A stretch of 64,000 nucleotides of DNA from an uncultured Sphingomonadaceae bacterium (GCA_947497315.1 CANMFX010000002.1:806001-870000); one strand, 5' to 3'; positions 52,678 to 62,867 are shown, counted from the first letter of the stretch. Made by a program: numbers and translations. The notes: generated by a model not told the origin, from the sequence alone.

Positions 52678-53352
52678 TTAACCCAATTCTGCCCCATGTC
52701 CTGATTCAGGTTTTGTTTCCGTGGTATAAAAATTCGCCAGCCAATCGGTAATCTGGGGAACGGAAACCCGTTTATGAAATTTGATCCCGATTTCTGATCC
52801 TTTTTGCCATCTGACGGTACCGGTTATGTCGCCCAATTGGGGAACGACCAATGTCAGCTGATTGCCGACCTCACACAAATAATCAGCATCAATCCGGATT
52901 CCGGCGGGGGAAATATCGCAGATTTCGGCTTTGACCAAAGTCGAACCGATCCTGAAAACTATGGCGTGCCGCATGTGCACACGCGGTAACCGAGAGAGTT
53001 GGTACTTATTGTGGATCCGCAAGCTTGCGAGCAGTTCATTCACGTTGATTTCATTTTGGAATTGCATCCCCACCAATGCGTCCTTGCGCCAGCGGATGCT
53101 CCCGGTAAGTGCCACGTCATCAGTCAAAGCGACTGTTGCAGTGTCCCCCATTTCAAAGCTGGGATGTATCTCGATCATGACACCGCTGCCTGAGATATTT
53201 TTGATAAAACCCCAACCTTCAGCCGTGCCGGATACAATCTTTGCCAGACGGAAAACGGTAAGCTGACGTTCATTTTTCCGACGTTCCTGGTCGATTTCCC
53301 CGTTGCCGCCATTAAAGGCTCCAAACTCAGCCGTTTGAACACTACCGACCAT
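52678..53352 (-). CDS. Tandem PilZ domain protein
   Basis: 224 residues with two PilZ-like domains. Domain 1 (about 25-110): ERRKNERQLTVFRLAK and NISGSGVMIEIHP. Domain 2 (about 118-210): SRLPRVHMRHAIVF and DISPAGIRID. Domain 2 has a c-di-GMP-type R..R and DxSxxG; domain 1 has NxSxxG and a less regular Arg motif. It is divergent from a diguanylate cyclase gene, so a local c-di-GMP circuit is plausible. The target is unknown. Confidence 0.88.
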   Translation of the reverse strand: MVGSVQTAEFGAFNGGNGEIDQERRKNERQLTVFRLAKIVSGTAEGWGFIKNISGSGVMIEIHPSFEMGDTATVALTDDVALTGSIRWRKDALVGMQFQNEINVNELLASLRIHNKYQLSRLPRVHMRHAIVFRIGSTLVKAEICDISPAGIRIDADYLCEVGNQLTLVVPQLGDITGTVRWQKGSEIGIKFHKRVSVPQITDWLANFYTTETKPESGHGAELG

Positions 53353-53600
53353 TTAATTTTACCTTATTCTGAAGTGGATAAAAAGAGTGGCTCATATGTT
53401 GTGCGAGGGCTGCCACCATTGTTGCTATGATCGAAGTCCTGAAGCACTGTATTTATAACGGTTGTCCGTTTACTATCTTAAGGGGTGATTTCGCTTAATT
53501 GTACGATGGATTGCGAAGCGCCTTTACGGTCGTGCTCCACCTTTAGGATTGGTATCTGCGGTCCCTTAAATAGAACCCTGTTTTTCCGTCTAATGATCGG

Positions 53601-54788
53601 ATGATTGAAGCGAACCTTATCTTCCGCAGCTTGATGGTTGTGATTCTGGCATTGTTTGCCACGGTGTTTGCGGTCATCTATCTATATGATCGCAAGCAGC
53701 ATATGGCCGGATGGCTTGCCTCAGCCTATCTCTGCGGCCTAGGGGCGTTTCTGGTAGATATCAGTCGATCATTTTTGGATCCCGTTATTTCGGATATGGT
53801 CGCCAAGCTGTTATTCTGGTGCTTCAGCATCGGCCTGATTTTGGCAATATTTGCACATTATAGAGCGCGATATCCACTGACCGTCATTGGCGGGATTGCA
53901 GGTGTTGGAATGATGCCGTTACTTTGGTTCAGCTTCGTTGACCCAGATATTATCTTGCGGTCAATTTTCTCATCCTTGACCGCGGGGTTGATATTATCCT
54001 GTGCGTTACCGTTGTTCTGGAAGAAGCGCAGCGGCGTACTGGACAATATCATGTTCTTTCTGATCACAGCACTGTGTTTCATCTATTTCCTTCGGCCATA
54101 TGTAATTTACGGAGTCCTTGATGCGACACACACTGCCGCCAACTACCAGGGGTCCGCCTATGCTATGGCATTGCACGCCTCCAGCGCCATTTGCGGGCTG
54201 GCATGCGGTGTCGTGATGCTAATAGTGGTCGGTCATGACATCATCCTCAAATATCAATTGGCAACCACGACCGACCCACTTACCGGCCTTATGAACCGGC
54301 GTGGACTGGATCAGTTTATCAGCAAAGAGCTCAGCAAAAACGATATGTCAGACCGCGCGGTAATGATTGTCGATCTCGATGAATTCAAGAAGGTAAACGA
54401 CAATTTTGGCCATGAAACCGGTGACAATGTACTGACACGAGCCGCATCGGTCCTACAGAGAGTGACTGGTAATCTGGGTAGGGTGGGGCGCATCGGCGGT
54501 GAAGAATTTATCGTAATCCTGGACAGAGTAACGTCGGGAGATCGCCTGATCGTAGCGCAACATCTCAGGTTATCGATCGGGATGATCGTTCACCCAGAGA
54601 TTGCGCCGGAAGATCGGATAACTGCCAGCTTTGGTATAGCCGTGATCCTTGAGGATGAGAGTTTTGCCATGGCCTTACGCCGGGCTGACTCAGCTTTATA
54701 CGAGGCCAAAGCCGGGGGACGCAATTGTGTGGTTGAGGCGCATAATGACAACAGCTTTACCCAGATCAGATATATCGAACGCTACTAG
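53601..54788 (+). CDS. Membrane diguanylate cyclase
   Basis: 395 residues. Six or seven transmembrane helices fill residues 5-215. A GGDEF domain (about 225-385) follows with DPLTGLMNRRGLDQF, DLDEFKKVNDNFGHETGD and a GGEEF signature; the RxxD inhibitory site is absent (TGNL). No EAL domain, so it should synthesise c-di-GMP. The membrane part resembles small-ligand sensor modules but is not assigned. Divergent from the PilZ gene and convergent with era. Confidence 0.92.
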   Translation: MIEANLIFRSLMVVILALFATVFAVIYLYDRKQHMAGWLASAYLCGLGAFLVDISRSFLDPVISDMVAKLLFWCFSIGLILAIFAHYRARYPLTVIGGIAGVGMMPLLWFSFVDPDIILRSIFSSLTAGLILSCALPLFWKKRSGVLDNIMFFLITALCFIYFLRPYVIYGVLDATHTAANYQGSAYAMALHASSAICGLACGVVMLIVVGHDIILKYQLATTTDPLTGLMNRRGLDQFISKELSKNDMSDRAVMIVDLDEFKKVNDNFGHETGDNVLTRAASVLQRVTGNLGRVGRIGGEEFIVILDRVTSGDRLIVAQHLRLSIGMIVHPEIAPEDRITASFGIAVILEDESFAMALRRADSALYEAKAGGRNCVVEAHNDNSFTQIRYIERY

Positions 54789-54817
54789 ATCCGACGGCGG
54801 GTGTTGGACATCTGCGC

Positions 54818-55711
54818 CTATTTGACCCAATCCAATCCCATATCCTGATAAAGACTCTTGTCTTCATCCCAATTCGCGCTGACTTTGACGTGAAGATAGA
54901 GATGGACCGTCTTACCCAATATTTCGGACAACTCTGCACGCGCCTTTGCTCCGATATCCTTGATCTGGTGACCACCTTTGCCAAGGATAATCGCGCGCTG
55001 GGTGGGTTTTTCCACCAAGATTTGCTGGTGGATTTCTAACGAACCGTCTGGACGTTCCTTATATTGCTCCATCGCGATGGCGGTTGCATAAGGCAACTCC
55101 GCATGAAGCTGCCGGAAAACCTGTTCCCTGGTTATTTCGGCTGCCAAAAGCCTTTCGCTGACGTCCGACACCTGATCTTCAGGAAAATGCCACGGACCTT
55201 CCGGCATTGCGTCAACTAGGTAGGATTTCAGTTCATCAAGCCCATCGCCGGTTTTGGCGCTGACAAAAAAGGTTTCACTAAACCCGCACAGATCATTTAA
55301 CTTGGTGACATGGGTGAGCAATTTGTCCTTCGCTGCAATGTCGACCTTGTTCATTACCAGAATCAATTTTTCCGGACGATGCTTAATGCGTTCCACAATC
55401 GACGTGACTTTGGGACCAAGACCCGCACGCGAATCCACCAGCATAACGATAATATCGGCATCTTCGGCACCGTCCCAGGCCGCAGAGACCATCGCGCGGT
55501 CAAGTCGGCGGCGCGGTTCAAAAATACCAGGCGTATCGACGAGGAGCAGCTGCGCCTCGTCCTCAATCGCAATACCAAGTAACCGGGTACGCGTCGTTTG
55601 CGGTTTAGAACTGGTGATCGCCACCTTCTGGCCAACAAGCGCGTTGATCAACGTCGATTTACCTGCATTGGGCGCGCCGATCAGCGCCACTACACCGCAT
55701 TTTTGAGTCAT
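54818..55711 (-). CDS. era: GTPase Era
   Basis: 297 residues. G1 GAPNAGKST (12-20), DTPGIFEPRRRLD, NKVD and a C-terminal KH domain (GKGGHQIKDIGAKARAELS). It binds 16S rRNA near its 3' end during 30S assembly. Its ATG overlaps the rnc stop by 4 nt, as part of lepB-rnc-era. Confidence 0.98.
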   Translation of the reverse strand: MTQKCGVVALIGAPNAGKSTLINALVGQKVAITSSKPQTTRTRLLGIAIEDEAQLLLVDTPGIFEPRRRLDRAMVSAAWDGAEDADIIVMLVDSRAGLGPKVTSIVERIKHRPEKLILVMNKVDIAAKDKLLTHVTKLNDLCGFSETFFVSAKTGDGLDELKSYLVDAMPEGPWHFPEDQVSDVSERLLAAEITREQVFRQLHAELPYATAIAMEQYKERPDGSLEIHQQILVEKPTQRAIILGKGGHQIKDIGAKARAELSEILGKTVHLYLHVKVSANWDEDKSLYQDMGLDWVK

Positions 55712-56376
55712 GTGTATTTTTCCAGAAACAGTTTTGCGGCGGTCGTCTCGGCGGTCTGAATCGAAGAAGCAGTTGCTTGCACTTCACCAACCTTATTGAT
55801 ACTGGCTTTCACCGTGAAGCGCAGATCATGATGCGGACCAGCTTTCTCAACCAGCTGATAAACGGGCATCTTGCGATTATGTGCCGCGGCCCATTCCTGC
55901 AGCGCGGATTTGGGATGCCGGACGTCCTTCTCCATGCCGGAGATACGTCCGCCCCAATTTTTGAGGATGAAATCTTTCGCTGTTTCCATCCCATGATCAA
56001 GATAAACGGCCCCAATCAAAGACTCCATAACGTCACCCAAGACCTTAGCACTCTGCCGCGCGCCGTCATCCCGTGCCTGTTTACCCAGCAACAAATGATC
56101 GGAAACACCCATTTCCCGAGCAATCTCTCCACAGACTTTGCCCGAGACTAGGCCATTGAGCCGTTGAGACAGTTTACCTTCCGGTTCATTGGGGAACTGT
56201 TTGTATAGTTGCGCCGCTACGGTGAGTCCCAAAACACGGTCACCCAGAAATTCCAGACGCTGATAGTCGTCATCGCCAAAGCTGCCATGGGTGACTGCGC
56301 GGATATAAAGCGTCTCGTCACCGGGTTCTTTCCCGGTTAACTTGGTCAGCCAATCCAGAAATTCCGGTTTATTCAA
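55708..56376 (-). CDS. rnc: Ribonuclease III
   Basis: 222 residues from TTG 56376. Signature RLEFLGDRVLG (40-50), GDVMESLIGAVYLD, and a C-terminal dsRBD (KSALQEWAAAHNRKMPVYQLV). TTG 56376 is preferred: GGAG lies 6 nt upstream and the start overlaps the lepB stop by 8 nt; the frame extends further but through lepB. It processes rRNA and double-stranded RNA. Confidence 0.93.
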   Translation of the reverse strand: MNKPEFLDWLTKLTGKEPGDETLYIRAVTHGSFGDDDYQRLEFLGDRVLGLTVAAQLYKQFPNEPEGKLSQRLNGLVSGKVCGEIAREMGVSDHLLLGKQARDDGARQSAKVLGDVMESLIGAVYLDHGMETAKDFILKNWGGRISGMEKDVRHPKSALQEWAAAHNRKMPVYQLVEKAGPHHDLRFTVKASINKVGEVQATASSIQTAETTAAKLFLEKYT

Positions 56377-57175
56377 AGCCCTCTCCAATACGCCCCCACC
56401 GCGCCGCGCTAAACCAGGTCCATGGTTTGATCCACTCGGCTGACCCGTCGGTCGAGAAGACAGAAACCAGCGCACGTCCTACCAGATTTTCTTGTGGGAC
56501 CATACCAATAGCTTGTCCTTCCACTGCGGGAAAACGACTATCGGCGCTGCGATCACGATTGTCACCCATCAGGAACATATGTCCGTCTGGTACAACAAAG
56601 GTCTCTGTATTGTCGCCTTCAGATGCTTCGTTGACGTCGAGTACCTTGTATTTTCTGCCGCTGGATAGTGTTTCTTCAAACTGAGGATAACGACAAATTC
56701 GCTCGCCATCGGCATTGGTTGTTTCAAAATATGTGGCATAACAGGGGCTGTTGGCAGACACTGCATGTACATAATCGTCAATCTTCTTGCGCTGGACCTC
56801 AGCACCATTGATCGAAACGACACCGTTGGTCACCTGAACAATATCACCGGATAAGGCTATAACCCGTTTGATATAATCATCAGTGCCGCTGGGCGGTGCC
56901 TTGAAGACGACTACATCACCGGGTTCCGGCGTATTGGCTAGTATTCTGCCTGGAATGACAGGAACACTGAACGGCATGCTATATTTGGAATAACCATAGG
57001 GCCATTTCGCGACGAGCAGATAATCCCCGACCATCAAACGCGGCTGCATGGATTCCGAAGGGATATTGAAAGGCGAGACGATGAAACTGCGCAAAATTAT
57101 GACGAACAAAGCCAGTTTTACGAGGAAGACCATGAAGTCAGCGGTTTCAGAGCGCGGAGCGGATTTATCTTTCAT
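56369..57175 (-). CDS. lepB: Signal peptidase I
   Basis: 268 residues. N-terminal transmembrane segment (about 15-33); catalytic Ser42 in FNIPSESMQPRL and Lys103 in DDYIKRVIALSGD; MGDNRDRSADSR box. It cleaves signal peptides in the periplasm. Its ATG overlaps the stop of a 27-codon ORF (57172-57255) by 4 nt. It is the first annotated gene of lepB-rnc-era, with no acpS or pdxJ in front. Confidence 0.97.
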   Translation of the reverse strand: MKDKSAPRSETADFMVFLVKLALFVIILRSFIVSPFNIPSESMQPRLMVGDYLLVAKWPYGYSKYSMPFSVPVIPGRILANTPEPGDVVVFKAPPSGTDDYIKRVIALSGDIVQVTNGVVSINGAEVQRKKIDDYVHAVSANSPCYATYFETTNADGERICRYPQFEETLSSGRKYKVLDVNEASEGDNTETFVVPDGHMFLMGDNRDRSADSRFPAVEGQAIGMVPQENLVGRALVSVFSTDGSAEWIKPWTWFSAARWGRIGEGFE

Positions 57176-57255
57176 CGCGCCCCTTTGCTGATAATGGCGC
57201 GTGCGGTCAAGAGACAGTATTTAGCGATGGTGGCTGGTGATTTGGCCTTGTTCAT
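57172..57255 (-). CDS. Possible 27-residue leader ORF coupled to lepB
   Basis: ATG 57255 opens a 27-codon frame ending in TGA that overlaps the lepB ATG by ATGA. The peptide is basic (Lys/Arg-rich, ends SKGAR). No good Shine-Dalgarno precedes it. It could be a translational coupler for lepB or coincidental. Not verified. Confidence 0.25.
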   Translation of the reverse strand: MNKAKSPATIAKYCLLTARAIISKGAR

Positions 57256-57332
57256 CAAAGGGTCGCAGGATAGAGCTAAGTTCGAAAAGGCGGGGCTACT
57301 AGGTCGTTGTAAATAACAAGAAAGAATATGCT

Positions 57333-58826
57333 TTGGATCATTGGAACGCGATTGCAACCCAACCTGCATCAACCTTGAAAAACCTGTTCGAAGCGGATCC
57401 GCAACGGACCGAGCAATTCGGCTTCGAACAATCCGGTATCTATTTTGATTTTTCGAAAACACATATGGACAGTGCCTTGCTTGAAAACTTTCAAAAGCTT
57501 GCAGCTGACGGGAACCTGTCCAAGCAAATTGAAGCCCTGACCAGTGGCGTCGCCATAAATACCAGTGAAGGTCGCGCAGCTGAACATACGGCGGAGCGCG
57601 GAATGGGTGCAGAAACCAGTGTTGAAAATGCCCAATTGCTGAAAAACCGCATGCAATCTTTGGTTCAGGCAATCGAGGCAGGTGCGCTTGGAGAAATTAA
57701 ATATATCATCCATCTTGGAATAGGTGGTTCGGCATTGGGACCGGAATTGCTGCTCGAAGCGTTGAAAATCGGAGATGAAAAATATCAAACGGCGGTCATT
57801 TCGAATATTGATGGTTGCGCGCTAGAGCCTGTGTTGGAGCGATTTGATGCTCACAAGACGCTGCTTGTTATAGCATCGAAGAGTTTCACCACAGCAGAAA
57901 CATTCCTGAACGCGAGATCGGTTACGGACTGGATGACGGAGCAGGGTGTCTCTGATCCATTCGGTAAAATCGTTGCGTTGACGGCAATACCCGACAGGGC
58001 CGTTGAATGGGGCATTGATGAAAGCCGTATATTGCCGTTCTCGGAGACAGTTGGCGGGCGTTATTCACTCTGGTCCTCCATTGGATTTAGCGTTGCACTG
58101 ACACTCGGCATTGAGGTTTTTGATGACTTGCTCGCGGGTGCAGCGGAAATGGACGAGCATTTCAAGGCGACACCATTTGATCAGAATATTCCGGTTATAG
58201 CTGCCTTTTGCGACCAATATTACAGTCAGGTCAGGAACTGCGAGACACGCGCAGTCTTTGCCTATGATGAAAGACTAAGGCTGTTGCCGGACTATCTGCA
58301 ACAGCTTGAAATGGAAAGTAACGGCAAATCGGTTTTGGCAGATGGCAAACCGCTGGATCGCCATAGCAGTCCGATAGTCTGGGGCGGGGTAGGGACCGAC
58401 GCCCAACACGCCGTGTTCCAGCTGCTGCACCAAGGTACCCATCTGGTGCCGGTTGAATTTTTGGCTGTGATTGAGCCGGGCCATTCATTGGCGGCCGAAC
58501 ATCATCAGGGATTGTTGCTAAATTGTTTCGCGCAGAGCGCTGCGCTGATGGCCGGCAAAACTTCCGATGATAGCAACCGAAGTTATCCGGGTGACAGACC
58601 ATCAACGACTCTATTACTGGACGATCTTGACGGTCGGACCTTGGGCGCGCTTATTGCCTTTTATGAGCATCGCACCTTTGCAAATGCCGTCCTATTGGGC
58701 ATCAATCCGTTCGATCAATTTGGTGTCGAACTGGGCAAGGAGATGGCCAATGCGCTTTTGGCAGGCGATAGTAACCAAATGGACGCTTCGACCGAAACAC
58801 TAAAAAACCGGGCGTTTCCCGCCTGA
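57333..58826 (+). CDS. pgi: Glucose-6-phosphate isomerase
   Basis: 497 residues. HLGIGGSALGPELLLEAL, the PGI signature GGRYSLWSSIGFS and GVELGKEMAN. It interconverts glucose-6-phosphate and fructose-6-phosphate. The start is TTG 57333, the only plausible in-frame start after the upstream stop at 57300, with AAGAAAG upstream; the nearby ATG 57328 is out of frame. 18 nt before gor. Confidence 0.95.
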   Translation: MDHWNAIATQPASTLKNLFEADPQRTEQFGFEQSGIYFDFSKTHMDSALLENFQKLAADGNLSKQIEALTSGVAINTSEGRAAEHTAERGMGAETSVENAQLLKNRMQSLVQAIEAGALGEIKYIIHLGIGGSALGPELLLEALKIGDEKYQTAVISNIDGCALEPVLERFDAHKTLLVIASKSFTTAETFLNARSVTDWMTEQGVSDPFGKIVALTAIPDRAVEWGIDESRILPFSETVGGRYSLWSSIGFSVALTLGIEVFDDLLAGAAEMDEHFKATPFDQNIPVIAAFCDQYYSQVRNCETRAVFAYDERLRLLPDYLQQLEMESNGKSVLADGKPLDRHSSPIVWGGVGTDAQHAVFQLLHQGTHLVPVEFLAVIEPGHSLAAEHHQGLLLNCFAQSAALMAGKTSDDSNRSYPGDRPSTTLLLDDLDGRTLGALIAFYEHRTFANAVLLGINPFDQFGVELGKEMANALLAGDSNQMDASTETLKNRAFPA

Positions 58827-58844
58827 GTTATCAAGGAAAATATA

Positions 58845-60191
58845 ATGTCGGAATATGATTATGACCTGTTCGTCATTGGTGCAGGCTCAGGCGGAACCAG
58901 AGCGGCGCGGGTGTCGGCTTCATACGGTGCCAAAGTTGCAGTTGCAGAAGAATATCGCGTAGGCGGTACTTGTGTCATTCGCGGCTGTGTGCCGAAAAAG
59001 ATGCTGGTGTATGGCTCTCATTTTTCCGAAGATCTCGAAGATGGCAAAAATTTTGGCTGGACTTGGGAAAATGCCAAGTTTGATTGGACAAAGCTGCGCG
59101 ATCATATTCTTGCCGATGTGGATCGGTTGAACTCGGCCTACACCCAGACCCTGAATAACCATGATGTCGAAATCATATTGGAGCGCGCGGAGATTGTTGG
59201 GCCGCATGAAGTGAAACTGGCCGGCGGCAGGACAGTGACTGCCAAATATATACTGGTTGCTGTTGGCGCATGGCCCGATGTCGCTGATTTTCCGGGCAGT
59301 GAGCATATGTCGACCTCCAATGAAATGTTCCATCTGGAGAAGCTGCCTGAAACAGTTATCATCTCTGGTGGCGGATATATTGCCAATGAATTTGCCGGCA
59401 TATTCAACGGTCTCGGCAGCGAAGTCTTCGTTGTAAACCGCTCGGATGTGATCTTGCGTGGTTATGACGAGAGCTTGCGCGACCGTTTGCTGCAGATTGC
59501 GATGACCAAGGGCATAAATTACAAATTCAACTGCACATTCGACAAGATTGAAAAACGCGAAGACGGCGCGCTTGATGTCTACATGGACGGCAAGCCTGCC
59601 ATGCGGGCCGACGTTGTCCTTGCTGCAACCGGTCGGCGTCCGAAAATTGATGACCTTGGCCTCGAAAATGCAGGTGTCGAAACCAACGAGAAAGGGGCCA
59701 TCAAAGTCGATGAGTATAGCCGGACCAATGTCGATAGCATCTATGCCGTCGGCGATGTGACGGACCGTGTTCAGCTGACGCCGGTTGCCATTCGCGAAGG
59801 GCAGGCTTTTGCCGATACCGTGTTCAACAATACACCGCGGACTGTTGACTATGATTGCATCCCGTCAGCGGTATTCTCTCAACCGCCAATTGCTTCCGTT
59901 GGCCTGACTGAAGGCGAGGCGCGGACACAATATGGCAATATTAAAGTCTATTCCTCTGACTTCCGGGCAATGCGCAATGCTTTTGCGGATCGGCCGGAAC
60001 GCAGTCTTTACAAAATGATCGTTGAGGCGACGAGCGAGAAAATTCTCGGCCTACATATGATTGGCCCCGATGCACCGGAGATTCTTCAGGCAGCGGCTGT
60101 CGCGGTCAAGGCGGGTTTAACCAAACAGGCGTTTGACGACACTGTCGCCTTGCACCCCAGTATGTCGGAAGAATTGGTCTTGTTGAAATAG
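58845..60191 (+). CDS. gor: Glutathione-disulfide reductase
   Basis: 448 residues; NADPH-dependent reduction of glutathione disulfide. The redox cysteines are C43 and C48 in GGTCVIRGCVPKKM; FAD motif [14 protein letters not shown]; the catalytic His is in ALHPSMSEELV near the end. It supplies glutathione for the GFA, peroxiredoxin and MAPEG-type proteins in this window (inference). Confidence 0.96.
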   Translation: MSEYDYDLFVIGAGSGGTRAARVSASYGAKVAVAEEYRVGGTCVIRGCVPKKMLVYGSHFSEDLEDGKNFGWTWENAKFDWTKLRDHILADVDRLNSAYTQTLNNHDVEIILERAEIVGPHEVKLAGGRTVTAKYILVAVGAWPDVADFPGSEHMSTSNEMFHLEKLPETVIISGGGYIANEFAGIFNGLGSEVFVVNRSDVILRGYDESLRDRLLQIAMTKGINYKFNCTFDKIEKREDGALDVYMDGKPAMRADVVLAATGRRPKIDDLGLENAGVETNEKGAIKVDEYSRTNVDSIYAVGDVTDRVQLTPVAIREGQAFADTVFNNTPRTVDYDCIPSAVFSQPPIASVGLTEGEARTQYGNIKVYSSDFRAMRNAFADRPERSLYKMIVEATSEKILGLHMIGPDAPEILQAAAVAVKAGLTKQAFDDTVALHPSMSEELVLLK

Positions 60192-60274
60192 GTTGACGTT
60201 ACGGCACAGGCCGTTTCGAAAGAAACTTAATTGATCGATTAATTTTTATTGACGATTGCATAATCCTCCGTGCA

Positions 60275-60300
60275 TTGGCTAGGGACGTTTTCGTAGCCAA
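60275..60300 (+). promoter_or_regulatory. Inverted repeat in the pccB upstream region
   Basis: TTGGCTA (60275-60281) and TAGCCAA (60294-60300) are perfect 7-bp arms 12 nt apart, 31 nt before the pccB ATG. It may be an operator or leader hairpin. The 138-bp gap otherwise holds a short ACGGC/GCCGT hairpin (about 60201-60214) and AT-rich DNA. Confidence 0.35.
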
Positions 60301-60330
60301 ATCACAGTTCCAAATCATCTTGGGGGATTC

Positions 60331-61857
60331 ATGCAGACGATTATCGAGCAACTAGAAGCCAAGCGCGCGGAGGCCCATCTGGGCGGCGGTCAAAAACGGA
60401 TTGATTCGCAGCACGCCAAAGGCAAGCTGACCGCACGTGAACGGATCGAAGTGTTACTTGATGAGGGCTCGTTTGAAGAAATAGACACCTATGTCGAGCA
60501 TAACTGCGTCGATTTTGGTATGGAAGAAACGAAAATACCGGGTGATGGCGTGGTAACCGGTTCCGGTACGATAAACGGCCGTCTCGTATTCGTTTTCAGT
60601 CAGGATTTTACAGTTTTCGGTGGCTCGCTGAGCGAGCGCCATGCAGAGAAAATCTGCAAAGTGCTGGAAAATGCCATGAAAGTAGGCGCTCCGGTAATCG
60701 GCATCAATGATAGCGGCGGCGCGCGTATTCAGGAAGGCGTGGCGTCTCTGGGCGGCTACGCGGATGTGTTCCAGCGCAATGTACTGGCGAGCGGGGTTGT
60801 CCCGCAGCTCAGCCTGATCATGGGGCCTTGTGCTGGCGGTGCGGTCTATTCACCTGCGATGACAGACTTCATCTTCATGGTGAAGGATAGCAGCTATATG
60901 TTTGTTACCGGACCCGATGTGGTGAAGACGGTGACCAACGAAATTGTTACGCAGGAAGAACTGGGCGGGGCAGTAACCCATACGACCAAGACCAGCGTTG
61001 CCGATGTCGCCTATGAGAATGACATCGAAGCGCTGCTCGCGGCACGTGATTTCATCGACTACATGCCGCTCAGTAATCGGGAGGAAGTACCCGAGCGTCC
61101 GACGGCTGATCCCTGGGACCGTCTTGAGGACAGCCTCGATACCCTGATTCCGGCCAATGCCAACCAGCCTTATGATATGCATGAGGTCATTCAAAAAATG
61201 GTCGACGAAGGCGAGTTTTTTGAGATTCAACCAGCCCATGCGGCGAATATCATTTGCGGCTTTGGTCGTATCGAAGGACAAACTGTGGGTGTGGTCGCTA
61301 ACCAGCCCATGGTCCTCGCCGGCTGTCTCGATATCAATGCGTCCAAGAAGGCCGGGCGCTTCGTCCGCTATTGCGACGCGTTCAACATTCCGATTGTTAC
61401 CTTGGTGGATGTTCCCGGCTTTCTCCCCGGCACCTCGCAAGAGCATAATGGCATTATCAAGCATGGCGCAAAGCTGCTCTTTGCCTATGCTGAAGCGACT
61501 GTTCCAAAGATCACCATCATCACCCGCAAAGCCTATGGCGGTGCCTATGACGTCATGGCGTCCAAGCATTTGCGCGGCGATCTCAACTATGCCTGGCCAA
61601 CCGCCGAAATCGCGGTCATGGGCGCAAAAGGGGCTGTCGAGATTATCTTCCGCGGCAAGACCGAAGAAGAAATTGCCGAGAAGACCAAGGAATATGAAGA
61701 CCGTTTCGCCAACCCGTTTATCGCCGCACAAAAGGGTTTTGTCGACGAGGTGATCATGCCGCATTCGACACGGAGGCGTGTGGCTTTGGGATTGCGGAAG
61801 CTGCGAAACAAGGAGTTAGAGAACCCTTGGAAGAAGCATGACAATATTCCGTTGTAA
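60331..61857 (+). CDS. pccB: Propionyl-CoA carboxylase beta subunit
   Basis: 508 residues, carboxyltransferase subunit. [57 protein letters not shown], and [14 protein letters not shown] are typical of PccB. The biotin carboxylase subunit is not in the window; it probably lies beyond the end. GGGGGATTC precedes the ATG. Together with methylmalonyl-CoA epimerase (63.1 kb) it indicates propionyl-CoA catabolism. Confidence 0.95.
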   Translation: MQTIIEQLEAKRAEAHLGGGQKRIDSQHAKGKLTARERIEVLLDEGSFEEIDTYVEHNCVDFGMEETKIPGDGVVTGSGTINGRLVFVFSQDFTVFGGSLSERHAEKICKVLENAMKVGAPVIGINDSGGARIQEGVASLGGYADVFQRNVLASGVVPQLSLIMGPCAGGAVYSPAMTDFIFMVKDSSYMFVTGPDVVKTVTNEIVTQEELGGAVTHTTKTSVADVAYENDIEALLAARDFIDYMPLSNREEVPERPTADPWDRLEDSLDTLIPANANQPYDMHEVIQKMVDEGEFFEIQPAHAANIICGFGRIEGQTVGVVANQPMVLAGCLDINASKKAGRFVRYCDAFNIPIVTLVDVPGFLPGTSQEHNGIIKHGAKLLFAYAEATVPKITIITRKAYGGAYDVMASKHLRGDLNYAWPTAEIAVMGAKGAVEIIFRGKTEEEIAEKTKEYEDRFANPFIAAQKGFVDEVIMPHSTRRRVALGLRKLRNKELENPWKKHDNIPL

Positions 61858-61867
61858 GGGATAGGAA

Positions 61868-62812
61868 ATGCCAACCGGACTAGTAGCCCTTCTCGACGAC
61901 GTTGCAGCCATTGCAAAGGTCGCTGCCGCATCTGTTGATGACATAAGCGCAGCAGCAGCGCGCGCGGGTGCCAAGTCCGCCGGCGTGGTGATTGATGACG
62001 CTGCGGTGACACCGCAATATGTGACCGGTTTCAGCCCGGCGCGCGAACTGCCGATGATCTGGAAGATCGCCAAGGGATCGATCAAGAACAAGCTGTTGTT
62101 TTTGCTGCCAGCGGCGGTTCTCCTCGGACAGTTTGCACCGTTTCTGATCCCGATCATCCTGATCCTTGGCGGGCTTTTTCTATGCTATGAAGCGGCTGAA
62201 AAGGTGCTTGAGTGGCTTCATATTGATGAAACAACCAAGCATGACAAACCGGCCATTGTTGAAGGCGCTGGCCGCGAAGACGAAATGGTGTCCAGCGCCA
62301 TCCGCACGGATTTCATCCTGTCCGCGGAGATAATGGCTATCGCCTTGTCAGAGGTCACGGATGAGGTCTGGTGGCAGCAGGGGATTATCCTTGCGCTTAT
62401 AGGTATTGTGATAACAGTGGGCGTCTACGGCGTCGTCGCCTTGATCGTGAAAATGGATGATGTCGGGTTGCATCTGGCAACAGAAAATGAAGGTTTTGTT
62501 GCCTCCTTCGGGCGCGGTCTGGTGGCGTTTATGCCGAAATTGCTGACCACTATCTCGATTATCGGGACGCTGGCCATGGCATGGGTTGGCGGTGGCTTGC
62601 TGGTGCACAATATCGCAGCGGTAGGCTGGCATGGGCCCGAGCATCTTATCGAAGTTATTTCACATCCGCTGGTTGGCCTATTCCCTGAAACAGCACAGCT
62701 ATTTGCCAGCGGAATCAACTTTGCGATATTGTCGGGTATAATGGGCGTTGCCATTGGCGCCGTGATTGCACCGCTGGTCCACAAGATCATTCCGCATGGA
62801 AAAGCACATTAA
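61868..62812 (+). CDS. DUF808 (YedI) family membrane protein
   Basis: 314 residues with several transmembrane helices. LLDDVAAIAKVAAASVDDISAAAARAGAKSAGVVIDDAAV (only partly quoted here: LLDDVAAIAKVAAASVDD) at the N-terminus, a VTGFSPARELP segment and GKAH-type end match DUF808. The function is unknown. It starts 10 nt after pccB, so it is co-transcribed with propionyl-CoA genes. Confidence 0.92.
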   Translation: MPTGLVALLDDVAAIAKVAAASVDDISAAAARAGAKSAGVVIDDAAVTPQYVTGFSPARELPMIWKIAKGSIKNKLLFLLPAAVLLGQFAPFLIPIILILGGLFLCYEAAEKVLEWLHIDETTKHDKPAIVEGAGREDEMVSSAIRTDFILSAEIMAIALSEVTDEVWWQQGIILALIGIVITVGVYGVVALIVKMDDVGLHLATENEGFVASFGRGLVAFMPKLLTTISIIGTLAMAWVGGGLLVHNIAAVGWHGPEHLIEVISHPLVGLFPETAQLFASGINFAILSGIMGVAIGAVIAPLVHKIIPHGKAH

Positions 62813-62867
62813 TGGTCAAATATCTGTCATTGTTGCATTCTGCCAGCCTTTTTGCTGAAGAAGTTCG

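Noticed and set aside
57172-57672. A 166-codon minus-strand frame opposite pgi
   Set aside because: Only its last 27 codons (57255-57172) are worth considering because of the coupling to lepB; the rest overlaps pgi and has no family sequence.
60850-61764. A 304-codon antisense frame opposite pccB
   Set aside because: No family motifs, and it is the reverse of a well-conserved sense gene.
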